A stretch of DNA of 64,000 nt from Echinostoma caproni (lineage: Eukaryota; Platyhelminthes; Trematoda; Plagiorchiida; Echinostomatidae): assembly GCA_900618425.1 (NCBI GenBank), contig UZAN01039522.1, forward strand, positions 38,798 to 102,797, written 5' to 3'. Below are positions 47,288 to 61,429 of the stretch, one piece after another (position 1 is the stretch's first letter; the number at the start of each line of letters is the position of its first letter). Made by a program: the position numbers and the translations under genes. Below the pieces are notes generated by a model, which was not told the origin of the DNA, did not search any database, and saw nothing but the letters and a program-made list of their open reading frames with translations.

Positions 47288-50200
47288 ATCTTGCCCTATT
47301 TTACATTTATAGAACTAAAGCAATAACCAGACAAAACTAAGTTCCAGTTTGTGGCAACCATAAATGGTTTAGGGTGAAATGACAATAACAAGCACAATTA
47401 AAGTTTATTACTCAATACATATTGTTCTAATTCCTGTGAACAATCATTCTGGTTAGGTACCGGGCTTGAGCAATAGTGCCTTGTCCATGCCCCGCATTCG
47501 TCATCGGAAGACAAGTACACTCTGATGTATCATTTGGTAAGTGTTTCTTTCAGCCCAACTGCGAAATCACTATTCAAATAGAAAAAGGTAGTTTGTTAAT
47601 ATAGCATTCCTCACACATGGGTTTGGGAAGGTACTAACAACAAATAAACACCTGGTTCTCTAACTATACTCTAATGATTAAAAATACCATTCAAGGCGCG
47701 CAGTTTAACATTTGATAGTAGAAAGGAACACAGAATCTCTTGGCTAATGTACTCATATAAGATGACCACGAGAGACTTATGGAAGGTACATATACTACAT
47801 CTGTTGAACGTCACTGGGTATGTCTACAATGCTTAAAAAGTCATGGTTGTTTCCTGTTGTATTGAGGTAACCGAACTGGTACCAAAGCAAAAAAACTTTT
47901 GATAGACTAAAATGTATGGTTCTTCTTGGAGATGGTAGGAAGGGGAAGGGAAATAATTGTGGAACTGAGCCTCGTTTACATGCAATCAGATATTTCATTC
48001 AAATATTTGAAGATCCCAGATGAATTTAATGAGTTCCAGAGATACAACTGACTTGTGCCACCGAGGTTCATAGAACTCATGAATCATTGTTAGTATTGTT
48101 TGTCTGGTTGCCTCTTCAGTCCCAACAAGAAAATATGAAAAAATATAATTTATTAACCGCAACAGAATCTGAGTGCAAACCCTAGTAGGAATATTTGCCA
48201 GGACCACAACGTATCATGAGGCATCAGTGCTGTCCGTCATGAAACAGCGCGTTTGATTAGACGACTTGGGTGGCACATATATGCAAATAAATCTCATCAT
48301 ACAGGTCGAACTTCATCCGATGGACTCAACGTTATGAAGACGAATGTAACAATAGGACAACAGGAGTGAAGATGATAAACAGGTGGCGGGAATTCATCAC
48401 ACCACAGTGGATTTAGTGAGCCTCACCCCTAGTTTGCTCAGTGTCCTCAAACCAGGAGGAACTTTACACAGCGGTAACCTTACATACAAGTAGCAATATC
48501 TGCATACAAAAGATGTCCAATCTCTGGAAATTAGTGTCAGTCAACCGCTTGTTTCTGAGTTTCAGATAATTGGTTCATCATTATCAATGCAGAATACTAG
48601 TGATTGGGGCCGATGATGTGGGGTGTGAAGAAAGCAGCAGTGACCCTCTGGTTCGTTCACTACAAATATTTATCACCATGGCAGGACATACGCGGCCCTC
48701 AAGTGAAACGCACTGATGTGGACCACCTACAATTTATATTGCTCCCCTTATAAGAGTATATTTGCTGCAGCGCGGTTCAAGCGATCACGGGTAAATTAGA
48801 TCACATTTGAACGTCTGATTATGCTATGAAAGACATGGTATTGATTATTATATTGGCCAATGTCGACAAATCAGTCCAAACAAAGCAAACAAGCGGAATG
48901 TTCGCGATGGGCTTTAGGAACAGAAAATTCAAGGTTTTGAATGTTGTGTCAGAAAGGATAGAAAGGTGACTTGTTTAGATTTTTTCGCAATGCTTTTACT
49001 GATCAAATGCTCCCCACTTTCTTTTTATTTTAACTTTGGGCCTTCTCGTTGCTTATACCATCAACTGGGTACGGTTGATTTCCGTTTGTACAACCAATAA
49101 CCAGAAAATTTCTTCCTGGCGGATACCGGATATCAGAGTAAAAGAAACTAATTTCTAACTTGTATTTACCTAAAGTAGAATAAGAATGGGCCTCCGATTT
49201 CCGACACTTAAATGCAACTGATTGGTAATCCGGGAACCACGGTTACCAATGGAAAACATTCAGGATGATCAACAGATTATAAAGAAAGGAAGGTGTCTAT
49301 TTTCATTCAATTTGACCAGATAAAAAAAATCTATATTAAATGTACAGCTAAGAATATCGAGTAGAATTCACTTGAGTTTTATCTGTGAAAGGACTTTAGA
49401 GAGGTGAAAGATAAAAAGCTGGATACTTTGTTCCTTTGGGTTGGCACTCCACAGTAGTGCATACATTTCTCGATCTATCCAGAGTGGAACCACAAGGACA
49501 ACAGCCAACGGATGGGGCACGCGGGTAGATTGACCAGATCAGATACTTTTTTCACAGACTATAAAAATTCGCAGACATCAAAGCGGGCACGATGTTGCTG
49601 TCGTCAATGTCTTACTTCCAAGAAGAAGGTTTATTTCGGACCTATTTTTTTAATAGACCGCAAATCAAATGCGCATCAACTTATCAAGATAACGTATCAA
49701 TCACGTATCGCTTATTCGGCTGTTTAACAACAGAGTGTTGGTAAATAGTCACGTGAATCTGGCCTTAAACCAAAAACCTTTGCTATCCGTGCAGCTCAAC
49801 GTCAGTTCTGGTGTCAAACGCGCACCAACCAGACCAATACTGGTCAATGTGCTGATGATGACTAACTTTGAAAGCGTTCCGAATCACAATGGAGCTATCA
49901 GACTGCCACCTCCGGGTGACAAACATTCTCGATGGGCGGCCTAATTGGGCTATGAAACTGCTAACATTTGTCTTGACAGCATCTGCCACAGATTCACATA
50001 TTTCCACTGGAGGACGCCCCTTCTATACGAGTACCCTGGTAGGTCCGGTAGATCTGACAAGCGGAGAAATGAATTAAGATGAAACAAGTGGACGTGTGAA
50101 AAATCTGGTCACCGTCAAGCGTTCGTGTCTGAACTCATCCGTGCATCGTCTCAGTCCAACGAAGTAGCTGGATATCTACAATCTGCCTGTATTAGTAAAT

Positions 50201-51176
50201 CACATCGTTCGGTGTTTCGTCTTCGGATTCAGATCAATATTATCTATCACCTCGATACCGTAAAGGTTCCCGTATTTTTAGAGGTTATTATGTCATTCTC
50301 TTCTCAAATGAATAACAACACTGACCACAAACCAGGCCATGGAAAGCTGTAGATTAGGCTGGATTCATTTAGCTTTTTCAAATCACTCTTTGGATTTTCT
50401 AATTCAAAAAGTACTTTTTAAACAGATTGCAGTATTTTGTAACGAGTGGGTAGATCCGTTATCTTTCTTCAAATCTGATCGACAGAATTGGAACAGAATA
50501 TGTAGGAACCGGCCCGAAAACTTGAGGGCTACTCTGACGATGAAGATGGATTGATTTACTCGCGTGCTTTGCAGTCGTCACCCAGCAAATGTTGCATTTG
50601 TCAATTCAAGTTGAAGCTATTGTCTGATCATAAAAGCTAGAAACTCATGCTGCGATTATTCATCCGGGATACATTTTCTTTCCAATTCATCCTATTTCAG
50701 GTCAATCAACCGTTTCAAATTGATGGACAACTTCTATGACTATTTTTAATTGAAATGATCCCTCAGTAGTTCACATTTTCACTCCTCTTTTTTCAATGGA
50801 CTACGTTTTCATGCAGTTTATTTTCTGCCATTGCGTACACACAACATGGATCCGTTTCTATTGATTTGACTTTTGGGGGGCAATACTACCTCATCAAAAG
50901 CGCACGCATTAAAAATGCAACGACGGATTCCGAGTCTCTCCCACAACACTTTTAAACCATACTTGGTGTCCCTCATATATATAGAGTCATCTCGAACAAA
51001 ACATACGGACATTTCGAAACCTACCGCACAGGTTCGTTTATGGTCAAAAGTTTTTGTTCAATGGGTAATCGGTGTCTGTACGCGTGTGTGTTTATGCTTT
51101 CGGGGACATGGGGAAGAAACTTTAGTCTGTCTGAGTGACTTATAACACGACGACTGAAAGGACGCATGTACACATG

Positions 51177-51197
51177 TACACACACACACACACACAC
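51177..51197. repeat. (CA)n simple repeat
   Basis: About nine CA units after ACATGTACACATGTA, seen directly. Confidence 0.9.
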
Positions 51198-52091
51198 CAA
51201 ACCATACCCGAGTACGGAACCACTTTAGGGAGTCACGACCGTAAGTTTGAATACCAGTGTCTGAGACTGCCCTCTGGTGAAACAGGTGAACTGAATGTTA
51301 TTCGGATTGAATGGACGGCGTATGAGTCATTTGTTCCATTCGTCTGTTCAAGTAATTTTCTGACCGGCTATAAAACAAAATTGCCGAAATGTTTTGGCCT
51401 CGATTGAGTTCATACTGCGAAAGAAGAATGTGTCTGAAATGATAACATTCATAATTTTTGAGCAGTGCTGATTTCTACTTGTTATTCGATCTCAGTTTAC
51501 TGGTACACCCGATGCTGGCCATTCAAAAAGGATACAATTAACTTTTTCTGGCAAATACCCGGAGCATATGTATGTATATGTATCCATTGTACTACTTTCG
51601 GAAATTTTCCTCCTCAATAATCGGAGTTTTCTTGCATTTATTTTTTTTTCAGATTGCAGCTTCAGTAAATATCAACATTTTATCTAAAACTGACTCTTGT
51701 TTTAGCCATTTTCGGACTCTTTTTGGTAAGTGAACATGTGGGACCTCGATCACCAGGGTGACATCATCCAAGCATATAATACGGGGTCGAAGGTGGGGAA
51801 AAATGCAACATATTTTAGTTGAATTTCCCTTTGGATTGCCCCAAATCATCTCCAGTGCTTCATAGTATTTCACTTTTTTTGACAGATGACCCTTTAAACA
51901 TTTTATCTTCCCGTAGTCTGCCCTTAGTAGCAAAAGTCAAATGAATCTGTTCCATTTGTTCCGCAGTGAATAGAGGTTAATACTTTTCCTTATGAGTAAC
52001 AACTGACCTAAGACAACGGATATCCCTACCAGCATCAGGTCAAGTTTATTCGAAGGCGCTTCAGTGATTTCGCGCATTTCCATGGGACAAT

Positions 52092-52106
52092 TATATATAT
52101 ATATAT
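52092..52106. repeat. (AT)n simple repeat
   Basis: Seven AT units, seen directly. Confidence 0.9.
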
Positions 52107-53989
52107 TCACTTTCCTGCATACATGCATCTGTATCGAACTTAAAGTGTGTAGCATATCCAGTTTCCAGACAGTTAATAGTGAACACTCCACCTCAGCTGT
52201 TTGATTACTACTCATTAATCTAAAAAGTAACAGGCCTGTCCAAGGGTTGGAGTATGAAAACGTTTACTCTGATGATCGCGGCAACGTGTGCTTCATTTGC
52301 ATTGTTGTCGTAAAACCTAATCTAAAAAGATGTCATTGAACAAAAGTTGTTGCAAATACACCACTCCTTTTCATTCTTTTGCACCACCGCCACCCAGCGT
52401 GTGCGTGTGTATGTGCGCGCGCCATTGTGCGTTGATTAGCACGATCAAGTCCTTGTTAGTCGTAGTTAATCAATTTCAAAACAAAACGATAGCTGTGACA
52501 AGGGTCTCGAAAGTGTAGTTTCAATTCTCCATGGGCAGAGGTAAACGAAAAAGTAAACGAAAAATAACGGTCATTAAAGAACTATTGTTTCAGTTTGCCG
52601 CGGGCGAGAAATGTCTCGTGAAAAGTAGAAAGTAAATAAGGTGCGAGAATCAAGGGACAGGTTGAACCAGTAACATGGTAGTGTCCTATCAAACAGTTTA
52701 GTACATCAGGTCTTACATGTCTGATTATAACTCGTACCCTATTACGACAGTGACTGCAGCAATCGAAATATGTGAAGATCCATATAATAAGAGAAAAGCT
52801 TAACATCTATAGGTGTAGCAACAATGGTTAATTTAATCCGTAAAATCGCTGAATCTAAACTGGTACTAGGGTAGCAGAAGTAATCTCGAATAAATAAGTA
52901 GAAGAAACGGTTTGATTACGTTCTTTATCGTCATATGCTGCTTACCATTAAACTATTCCCCATAAAAAAACGATAATTTTCACTTCTGAGCGAAAAATAC
53001 ATCAAAAGTGACTATTAAATGGGTAAAAAGTGGTTTACTTCATTTGTAAACCTCAGTACAGAGGTTTCGATTATTTGGAATAACGAAAATTCACAATTTT
53101 ATATCAGTCAATTTCGAAGTAAGAGATTTTGTGACCTCCTCAGTCGGCGGAGCTGGTTGAATTTATTTTGGTCGGGTGAATATTGCAAGGAGAATGGGTG
53201 CTCTTTCTAACTTGGTACCATCACAAGGAATGCTGATAACGTTCATGTACGGATCAGTTACGAAACCAAGTTATTTTGGGTATGAGCAGAATAACTTTGA
53301 ATAGTACTAATCTTCATAGTGCTTCATAGTTAATTGATTACTCATCCCGAAAAAATTTCAGCAATTTCATCATTATGTGCCGCCCTATGGCATAAATAAA
53401 AGCTTCAATCACATGGGACCACAGTGGTAGCGTGATGAAATCTGGTATCGTCGCTCAGGTAGTAATCGAGACAGCAGGGCAAAAAATGCAGTTTTCTTTC
53501 ATCTATCCGAAACCCCGTTGTCCCACGGCGACGAGTGAGCGTGCATGTACAGAAGAATGTCACGATGAATTTTACCCACCACTTTTGTACCTGACCCTGA
53601 TACTGCAATCGTAAACGGTCCAAATATCAGGTCGTGATCTGTCTCCCACTAGTGAGCGGTACCCGGCTCTAACTGTTATCATCGGCTGATTGCTGATAAT
53701 AGTTGCCAAAACTACGCCGGTGGTCCTCTTGGTGACATTGTTATCAACCCAATCTTGAATCGACCAAAGATGATTCACAGTTTCAGCCCCGACGATAAAA
53801 AATGTCTACCCACCCCTTGGTCCCATGTTATCGTAGGTGATTGCTATGCAAAAGACTAATCCGCTTATGCTGAAATGTGGAAAAAATCTACAGACCAATA
53901 ATGTCATCTGTTTATTAGTCAAAGTGTGTCCCAAGGTCTACTTAGAGCACAATTACGAAAACATGTAAACGTCGTCCTGTGGAGCAAAC

Positions 53990-54070
53990 AGTTCAGTTTA
54001 GTTCAGCTTTCACGATCATTTACCGTGCACTTAGGTACGGTGGTTTTGGTTACTGTCTTTAGGCAACCAA
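53990..54070 (+). repeat. Dispersed repeat copy D
   Basis: CAGTTCAGTTTAGTTCAG, TTTACCGTGCACTTAGGTAC, GGTTTTGGTTACTGTCTTTA and GGCAACC align block by block with copy A. Confidence 0.6.
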
Positions 54071-55800
54071 CATTAAGTTACCAGTTCACCAATACACTCG
54101 ACTGAATGAAACAGCTGAAATAAACTGTGTTACCTCGCATTCAAATGCGTATTCGCCTTTAGGGAGCCAAAAGCTCGTTGTTGTGCGGTCGTTCGTATTG
54201 AACAGCATCAACCAAAAAAAGTACGCGGACGCCGAAAAACAAAGGTCGGATTTAATCAAAAGAAATAACTCAGTTTCTTTGAATAGTATAAATCCTTTTG
54301 TTCACTAATTCCGTTGAGCAAAGATGGACTGAATTTGTATTGGTGAATAACTAGCAAATATAGTATTTGTTGATTGTTTTGATATGTTTTACATGGATAG
54401 ATTTTGTTGTCCACATATCAAGAGCGATCAATCGATTCCTCGTTTGTCAAGCTTGTATTTTTCTCGTGTAGATGGCAATTATGAGCAAGATGTGAAGATA
54501 CGTAGCGTTACACGAAACGAAGCAGATAAGTAAGCAGGGGAAACTTTACTCTACTAGGCTTATTCACAATTGAAGAACACGAAAACCGCATTAGGCCCGA
54601 ATCAACATTTACGCATTGCTTGACGAACGAAAACACAGTTCAACCAAGATGTGAGAGAGAGACAACTGGAATCGATAGCCCCAAGGGACCGTTACTGTTT
54701 CGTGTTAACTGTAAATTGTCATGAACCAATGAGTGGTTGCTTACATTGCTGCAGTTGATTCCCATCGCACCCCATCCACAATGACACTAGGTGAACTGAA
54801 GTAGTCATATTTTGCTTCCTATTGATTTTCTTGTTAACCACTTCATGTGTGAAACAGTGTTCTTAGTAATCATTGGAATAAAGAAGAAAGACAAGATTTT
54901 ATGATACGTCGTGTGCAGTGAAAAATCTCCACCTCCCCTGCTCTTGTTTTCTTCAATCTTTGAAACAGATGGGCAGGTTTTGAAGACAGCACAAGAGAGA
55001 AAGAACAATGCTGGGGGATTTCTAAAGATCTATGTTGGTGTTTGTGGTATAGCGGAGGAGTTTCTATAGCTTGACAGATCATCAATTACACACAACTATG
55101 ATAAGACTGAATTTTTAAACTTTATAACACTGACAAGACACTGAGAGTACATGTGGCAGTTCCGTCTTTTTTTTACCAAGGGAAGCATTCGGTCTTCCAA
55201 CTGCAACATTTTCCGCAAAGATGAACAACTGTGGATCGATGTAAAAATCTCAGAAATTTCACCTTAAAGTTGAGTGATTCAAACTTATGAAAGCGACCGA
55301 ATGAAGAAAATTTTAGCCTTTAAAGAGGATTCAACGTCAACCAACATAGAAAACCTTAATTTAAGTGTAATTGTCTGTCGCAGTAATAAAAAACGATGTA
55401 TGGGGTGACAAAGTATCAACGAACTCGAACTCCAAAATAATAAATAGCTCATTAATCGATTGGCTGAAAGCAAATAACACCAGATCGCAAATGAATGTCA
55501 CTGAACTATAGATGTGTTCTCAGTAAACTTATTCAAACAGCAAGCCATAAACTGAGCACATAACGCAGAAAATATTTTCCTATCTGAAAAAGGCACATTG
55601 TTCGAAGTTTTCCACTCCCTGTTGTACTTTTACGAACACTGTTCATTGTGGCACCAGTCAGGAGACGAGAAAACAGTTAACGGCTCAAAGCCTGGGAGAT
55701 CGGCAAACGAACTTTTCTCCTACCAAGAGGAGGAAACGCTAACTGTTACCTTGATATCCACCTGTAAAAGAACGTTACTTTTCCTATTTACGTAACCCTG

Positions 55801-55860
55801 GCGCTTCGTGAGTTAGTTTAGGTTGCTGTCTGTTGGCTACCAATTTGGATGGTGAACTGG
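55801..55860 (+). repeat. Dispersed repeat fragment E
   Basis: AGGTTGCTGTCTGTTGGCTA then CCAATTTGGATGGTGAAC matches the right half of copy A. The left half is missing. Confidence 0.5.
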
Positions 55861-56944
55861 ACGGAAGAAGTACAATAAGGGAAGTAGTACCAATAAGAAG
55901 AGACCTTAGGCAGGCCGAGGTTGCAAAGAAATTTAATAGAAGACTACAGTATAACAGACATTTAATATTTCATGTATTAGTTATAATGTGGATTGAACGC
56001 AAATCACCACTCAGAGGATTGAAAATGTTCTACACGAATCTATGAGCGCTGTTTGGAATTGAAACAAACACGAACTCAACTAACGACAGTATAGTTTCAA
56101 TGAAAAACTACGGATGTCATGGTGAAGATCACTGTTTTCCTCTTTCAGTACTTCCATATTGTGCCCAGTTAGTTTTACCAAATAATATCTATGTAATTTC
56201 TTTCATATTTGTATTATGTGCTCATCGCGTGTGATTGGCCATAGTACACTCATTCTATTGCCAAAACAACATTAATAAAAGTACTGTTACTTAACTTGAT
56301 CATTAGTTCCATTCCTGAGAAGATCAGCGAGGAGAACGAAGTTCTTCAGCTAAATTCGTTTCCACCCTGTTAAGCTAATAGGCAATTTTTCGGTATTTAT
56401 CTTTCCTTTCACGCGCATCAATAATGGTGGCCCAAGTGCGGTAGTTTACAAATCGTTTGGTTTATAGAGTCAACAGCTGCATTCAGCTGGAATCCCACAT
56501 TCGTATACAAAGTATTGACAATTCCGTGGCGCACCTGGACGGATGAAGCCAGTTTTCAGAGATCCCAATTGATTGGATCACAAGCCCTATCCAGTTGATA
56601 ATAGTATGAACGGCACACACACACTGGTTGTTCATTCACGGATAGACAATTGTTCCGTACCGTAGCATATGCCAACACACGTGAGAGAATGAGGCGCACG
56701 TTGATCACCTCTTGATGGTCCTTGTTAATGAAGCGGTGTCGAAGCCGTCTCTCGGGGTTCATCAACACCCTTTTTGTGGACAGAGATGATTATAATTAGT
56801 ATTATCATCGTTATTATAACAGTGTGGCAATCACCTTTCGGATTATATCCTATTTCAGTCCCGTGGAAATCAGGATAACTGCCCCTGGCCGATGCGAAAT
56901 CTGACCGACCTCAGTCATTCGGTTGCCTGATTTGCGCGCAAGCA

Positions 56945-56963
56945 CGCACACACACACACACAC
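56945..56963. repeat. (CA)n simple repeat
   Basis: About nine CA units, seen directly. Confidence 0.9.
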
Positions 56964-57085
56964 AGAAGGTGAGCGCAGGCATTAAGCTACATTGACACAC
57001 ACGCCCCCTGTCCAAGTGTCCCGTGTATACAAGCCACCTCGACGTGTGCGTGTGACCAGGTACGGATAAATCATCAGCCACTTAC

Positions 57086-57121
57086 CAGGCGAATCTCATT
57101 TGTCATCCGTTGACATTTACA
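57086..57121 (-). other. Candidate 36-base micro-exon
   Basis: Donor CCTG|GTAAGTGG is strong, but the acceptor (GATGATGTCAG) has a poor pyrimidine tract. Only phase 0 is open, reading CKCQRMTNEIRL; the length is a multiple of three. Unproven. Confidence 0.18.
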
Positions 57122-57493
57122 CTGACATCATCTACAGCAGTGAATCACGTAAAATCGACATGTCTCCATGTCGTCCGATCTCCATCCCCTCCACCCTCCT
57201 CAGACCCCTGATTGCTCCGATCTTACACCAATCCCCTCCCCGCATGTTTGAAGATTGCACCCAGTACAGTCCTTAACTATACAAAACAACAAACTGCCTA
57301 GGATCTAATTCAGATAGGCACGTCACAATTTGATGAAAATGATTTCAGTGCTGCTGCTGATCCGTTTATTTATCGGATTTCATCCAGCGACTTAAGCTAT
57401 GATCGAAATCAGACTCGTGGGATTTGACAAAGTTGGTTAGATCGGGCCGGAAATGTGAGGAGGACGTTCATTTGTCGCATGCAGTAATTGAAC

Positions 57494-57509
57494 CTCTCTC
57501 TCTCTCTCT
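57494..57509. repeat. (CT)n simple repeat
   Basis: About seven to eight CT units, seen directly. Confidence 0.9.
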
Positions 57510-60500
57510 GAACCACCGGTTTCAGCTATTTGGTCAGTAGGAGTGAATAGAAGAGAGTCGTTGCCATCATTATGACGGAGTTTGTGATAAAGTGTGCATT
57601 TGTTCCAAAAACAGTTCATGTTGTCATTATTATCGCTTTGTGATGAACAGTAAAAGGATTGCGCAACACAACCACGAGGATTCACTGTTTGTCAGTGATA
57701 ACCAGTGATGAAAGCTCTAGGAATATAATTAGCGAGTTATTTGATCACTAGGCTAGCAGCCACGAGAACCACGAATAAATCACAAGTGGTGGTGACAGAG
57801 TTTGAATCTATGAAAACACAATTTTCCAAGGACACACCGGCTGTTCGCTACCACCAAACATCAACAATAATGAAGCAGTGACACACAAAAAGGCACCAAC
57901 AGTGCCCATCCAAGACACTAGAAGTTAAATGTGAATAAAATGGTGTCAACTGCGAATTTTGATACCTCAAACAGATTTACATATGACAGGATGAATGCAC
58001 TCACCTCATTTACTGCTGAAGTATCGGAACAAATAGCACCGCAATTGGACAAATTCATAATCAGTGTCTCTGTTCCAATGCTGTCCAATAATGTGAAGAA
58101 AAAAGTAGAATAAATGAGCAGTAATTAGAATGTTGGAAAATTATTTTACCAGAAATTTGTGTTTAATGATTGATAACGAGTACTTGAGAGCTGCTTCGTC
58201 CTTGTTTAAATGCAGCGGTAATATTCACAGTGTTTATCTCCGTAATGAATCTCAAGTTGTTGGTCCCCGATGGTGTCGCTCCACACCGAACGGAACACAA
58301 AAACATTGTACACACCTGGTAGGCCTCAAGAATCGCGAAACAGCTATTCACTGTCTTTCATCACCTTTTACACAAACCTTCTGATAATAAAAGTTCCAAA
58401 ATATGTGAATAAATGAGTGATCACCTTTCGAGTAAACACAGGTGTCCCAGATGTCCCTAATATTTTATCAATACTTAGGTTTTAAGTAGAACACTGATAT
58501 CTAATATTAATTTAAAAATATCTTTAAAATGTTTTTTTTTCTTTTACTTCCTTTTATTTATTTAATATACAAACGTAAAGTCAACTTTCTGGAAGGGAGC
58601 TGCGGTCATACAAAGATTGCCTGCATAATTACAGAATAAAGGAGTACTATATGGAGGATGACCCTTGAACTTCAGTCGATCTGCTAAAATGGCTAAAAAG
58701 GGTTTCTCCAAACGCCCACTTTGATGAACCAAATTATCCTCATCTAGTAGGGTTTGGTCAAACATTCCTGCCTTTTTTTATACAATTCTGTATAAAAAGC
58801 ACCAAAAGATAAAAGAGATGTTTGACTAGCACAATCGGGCTCCAAAATAAGTATGGAACTAAAGACAGGCGTTCCGTCACTCGGTTTATGTTTGAAGAGA
58901 AGGGACAGGGGCACTAACAGTTTCATGAGTCTACCCGTACATGGCGGCACAAATAAATGAGCGTAAAAGACAATTTCAAGAACAGTAGTTAGGATATGAT
59001 TGGGAGCATAAACAGATAGAAAAGAGAGGTATTTAGGTCTCCAAACATCCAAACACAACAGCGAGTTACCTAAGAAAGCGTAGAATGATCGAACGACAAG
59101 CGTTTCGTCATTGGTTGGGCAGATTCAGATATTGGATTGCTGTGCGAATAAATAGTGTCATACTAAACAATACATTTAAGATCATTCAGAACGATAAAAT
59201 CATAAGTAAGTAAATACCCGGATTATGTGGTTCTGTACAATTACTAACCAGATTTATACGAGTGACATGACTATTCATATTACCATTTGTGACTGACACC
59301 CCCAACCTTTCTTTTTTCGTATTCTGTGTAACCTGTTTTTGCTGCCATTTGATTTACTTTCACTATTTCACTAGTTATAAAGATATCCCTGACTGCAGGA
59401 TGCACGTGTATAGATTCTTCGTAATGATCCCAAATACATATAGATCATGCAGACCGTTGCTTCTACTTTTCCATACAAAACTAAGAAGGATATTTTTCAT
59501 CTCTTATTTTGGCAACTCAACGCAGCTTAACCCTTATAATCATCAGGACTATTGAAATCAAAATCACAAGATCGTGTCTCAGTTGTGATGATTCGTTACA
59601 CAACAACTTAAAGGTTGTTGATTTGAGTTCCATAGTATGAGAAGAAAAGATACATATTGCTGAAAAATTGCAGTGTAACCGACAGGATGTCCTAGTTTTC
59701 CTAAACTGGTTGTATAATTTTATCAAGCATGTTACCGAGGCACAAAGTATTTATCTGGTCAATTAAAACCAATTTTCATTGTTTATCCACCGGCCAGATA
59801 GGAAGGGTGACATTCCATCTCGGACTGGGGCGTTAATAATGACTGCTTTACCGAGCTGTAGGTTGACTTATGGCTTTGAAACCTTAGATTATTAAAAGAC
59901 AGAAATGTGGATTCTCCCTTATTTTTATACAAACATACTGAAATAAGTTTATTCAAATTTCTTTATCTTCATTGACAATTGGTGATTGTAGCATGTAAAC
60001 CACTGATTAAGATCAGATATAACGTCTATCATTGAGGAAGATGGATGTTTATTCCATAAATGTGCAATAGGTTGACGCTAGGTGAGAAGAACCACAGACT
60101 TCCATGAATAGTGATGAAAACGTTTTGCCGGAAATCCCGGCTAACGGTTCTCAGTGCACAAAGCACGGCGTTATTTCAATTCATCCTAAAAGTAACGGAC
60201 TCTGGGTTGCTTCTACGCCGGAACTCAATCTTCAATCGGATCAATGCTCTGCTTAAAAGGATGAACGGAAATGCAATAGTTTATTTCAAATGTGTGAGTT
60301 TGACAGTTTATGACTATTACTCGGAAACACTTTGAAGCCTTTGAGCCCCAATTTAATCCGCTCCACCGGATCGCGAGGCGCAAACAAAGAAAAACGGATG
60401 AGATCGAACGGGGAGATGAGTTGAGCGGTTCGACGGCATTAGTAATGTGTTAATCCATTCACAAACACTTGCCGAAACAAAAAACAGCGCATAAACAAAG

Positions 60501-60729
60501 TGTAATTTTTAAGAGCTAATCATTTCGATTTGTAGAACCAAATAGATTTGAATTAATTCCTACTCGTTGATGCTACTAGCCTAATTTTTATTCAGCTCAT
60601 TGCTAAGAATCAAGATTTTTCGCACTAGACAGATGACTGAACACTTACTTTTGTGAACGAACTATTCTTAAATACGGATTCGCAGACTGATGGACCAATA
60701 AGAATGAAAATAATAGTTCAGCTACTTAC

Positions 60730-60756
60730 AACCAGATTGACAAACTGCGTTAGGAC
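60730..60756 (-). other. Candidate 27-base micro-exon
   Basis: A good acceptor (TTTTAAATTTAACTGATATTCAG) and donor GGTT|GTAAGTAG enclose 27 bases, open in phase 0 (VLTQFVNLV) and in phase 1. It keeps frame. Unproven; such pairs also arise by chance. Confidence 0.2.
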
Positions 60757-61429
60757 CTGAATATCAGTTAAATTTAAAATACCAAACTTCGTAAAAAAAC
60801 TCCATAGGTACGGGTGAATATCACAAACATTCTCAAAGTTTGATTGAAAAGAGTTCTCGGTTTACCGAAAGGACCTCGGTGAACCGAAATACATCAAATT
60901 TCTTTTAATCCTTTATTCTCGTGTGAAATACGGTTTTCACGAATACGACTTTGTATGCTATAACAGTCCAAAGGTGTCAGTTTGCATAATATCTTATTAC
61001 TTTATCGCTATTTTAGTCTTTCCTGTTTCATTATACATCATTTGGTTGAATGATTAAAGCCAACAAATTATCATCCTGATTTCACCTGTGTTTGAGGCCA
61101 AACAAGGCTGATTTTTCGTCTTTGTTACACACAACAGCCAGTTCGCTGACCATTTCCCTCTTGGTAAAAATTGTTCCCACACTTATGCATTAGATTCCAG
61201 AATATGCCCATTATGACACAAGAACACTCGTTCACAGGCGAACAATCGTTGTCATTGATTCATCTTCTAGCCTGTACAAGTAACACAATTGAGATGTTTA
61301 AAAAGGCTAGGCACCTAGTCACTCAAAGGTCACAGTGATTAGTCGGGAGAGGGGTGTGGTGTTTCGAAAGCCATTTAGCTTCTTATTTCCGATCCCTCCG
61401 TATCCAGAGACTCACAATAACCTCGTGTC

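Larger units (their letters stand above)
47288..53989. other. No recognised gene
   Basis: Simple repeats (51177-51197, 52092-52106) and short frames only. A possible weak copy of the dispersed repeat lies near 49070-49120. The stretch 49735-50340 is open in places on both strands without a nameable domain. Confidence 0.3.
54071..61400. other. No recognised gene
   Basis: Short frames, simple repeats at 56945 and 57494, repeat fragment E at 55801 and two micro-exon candidates (57086 and 60730). The minus frame 56556-56768 is relatively GC-rich but has no domain I recognise. Confidence 0.3.
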
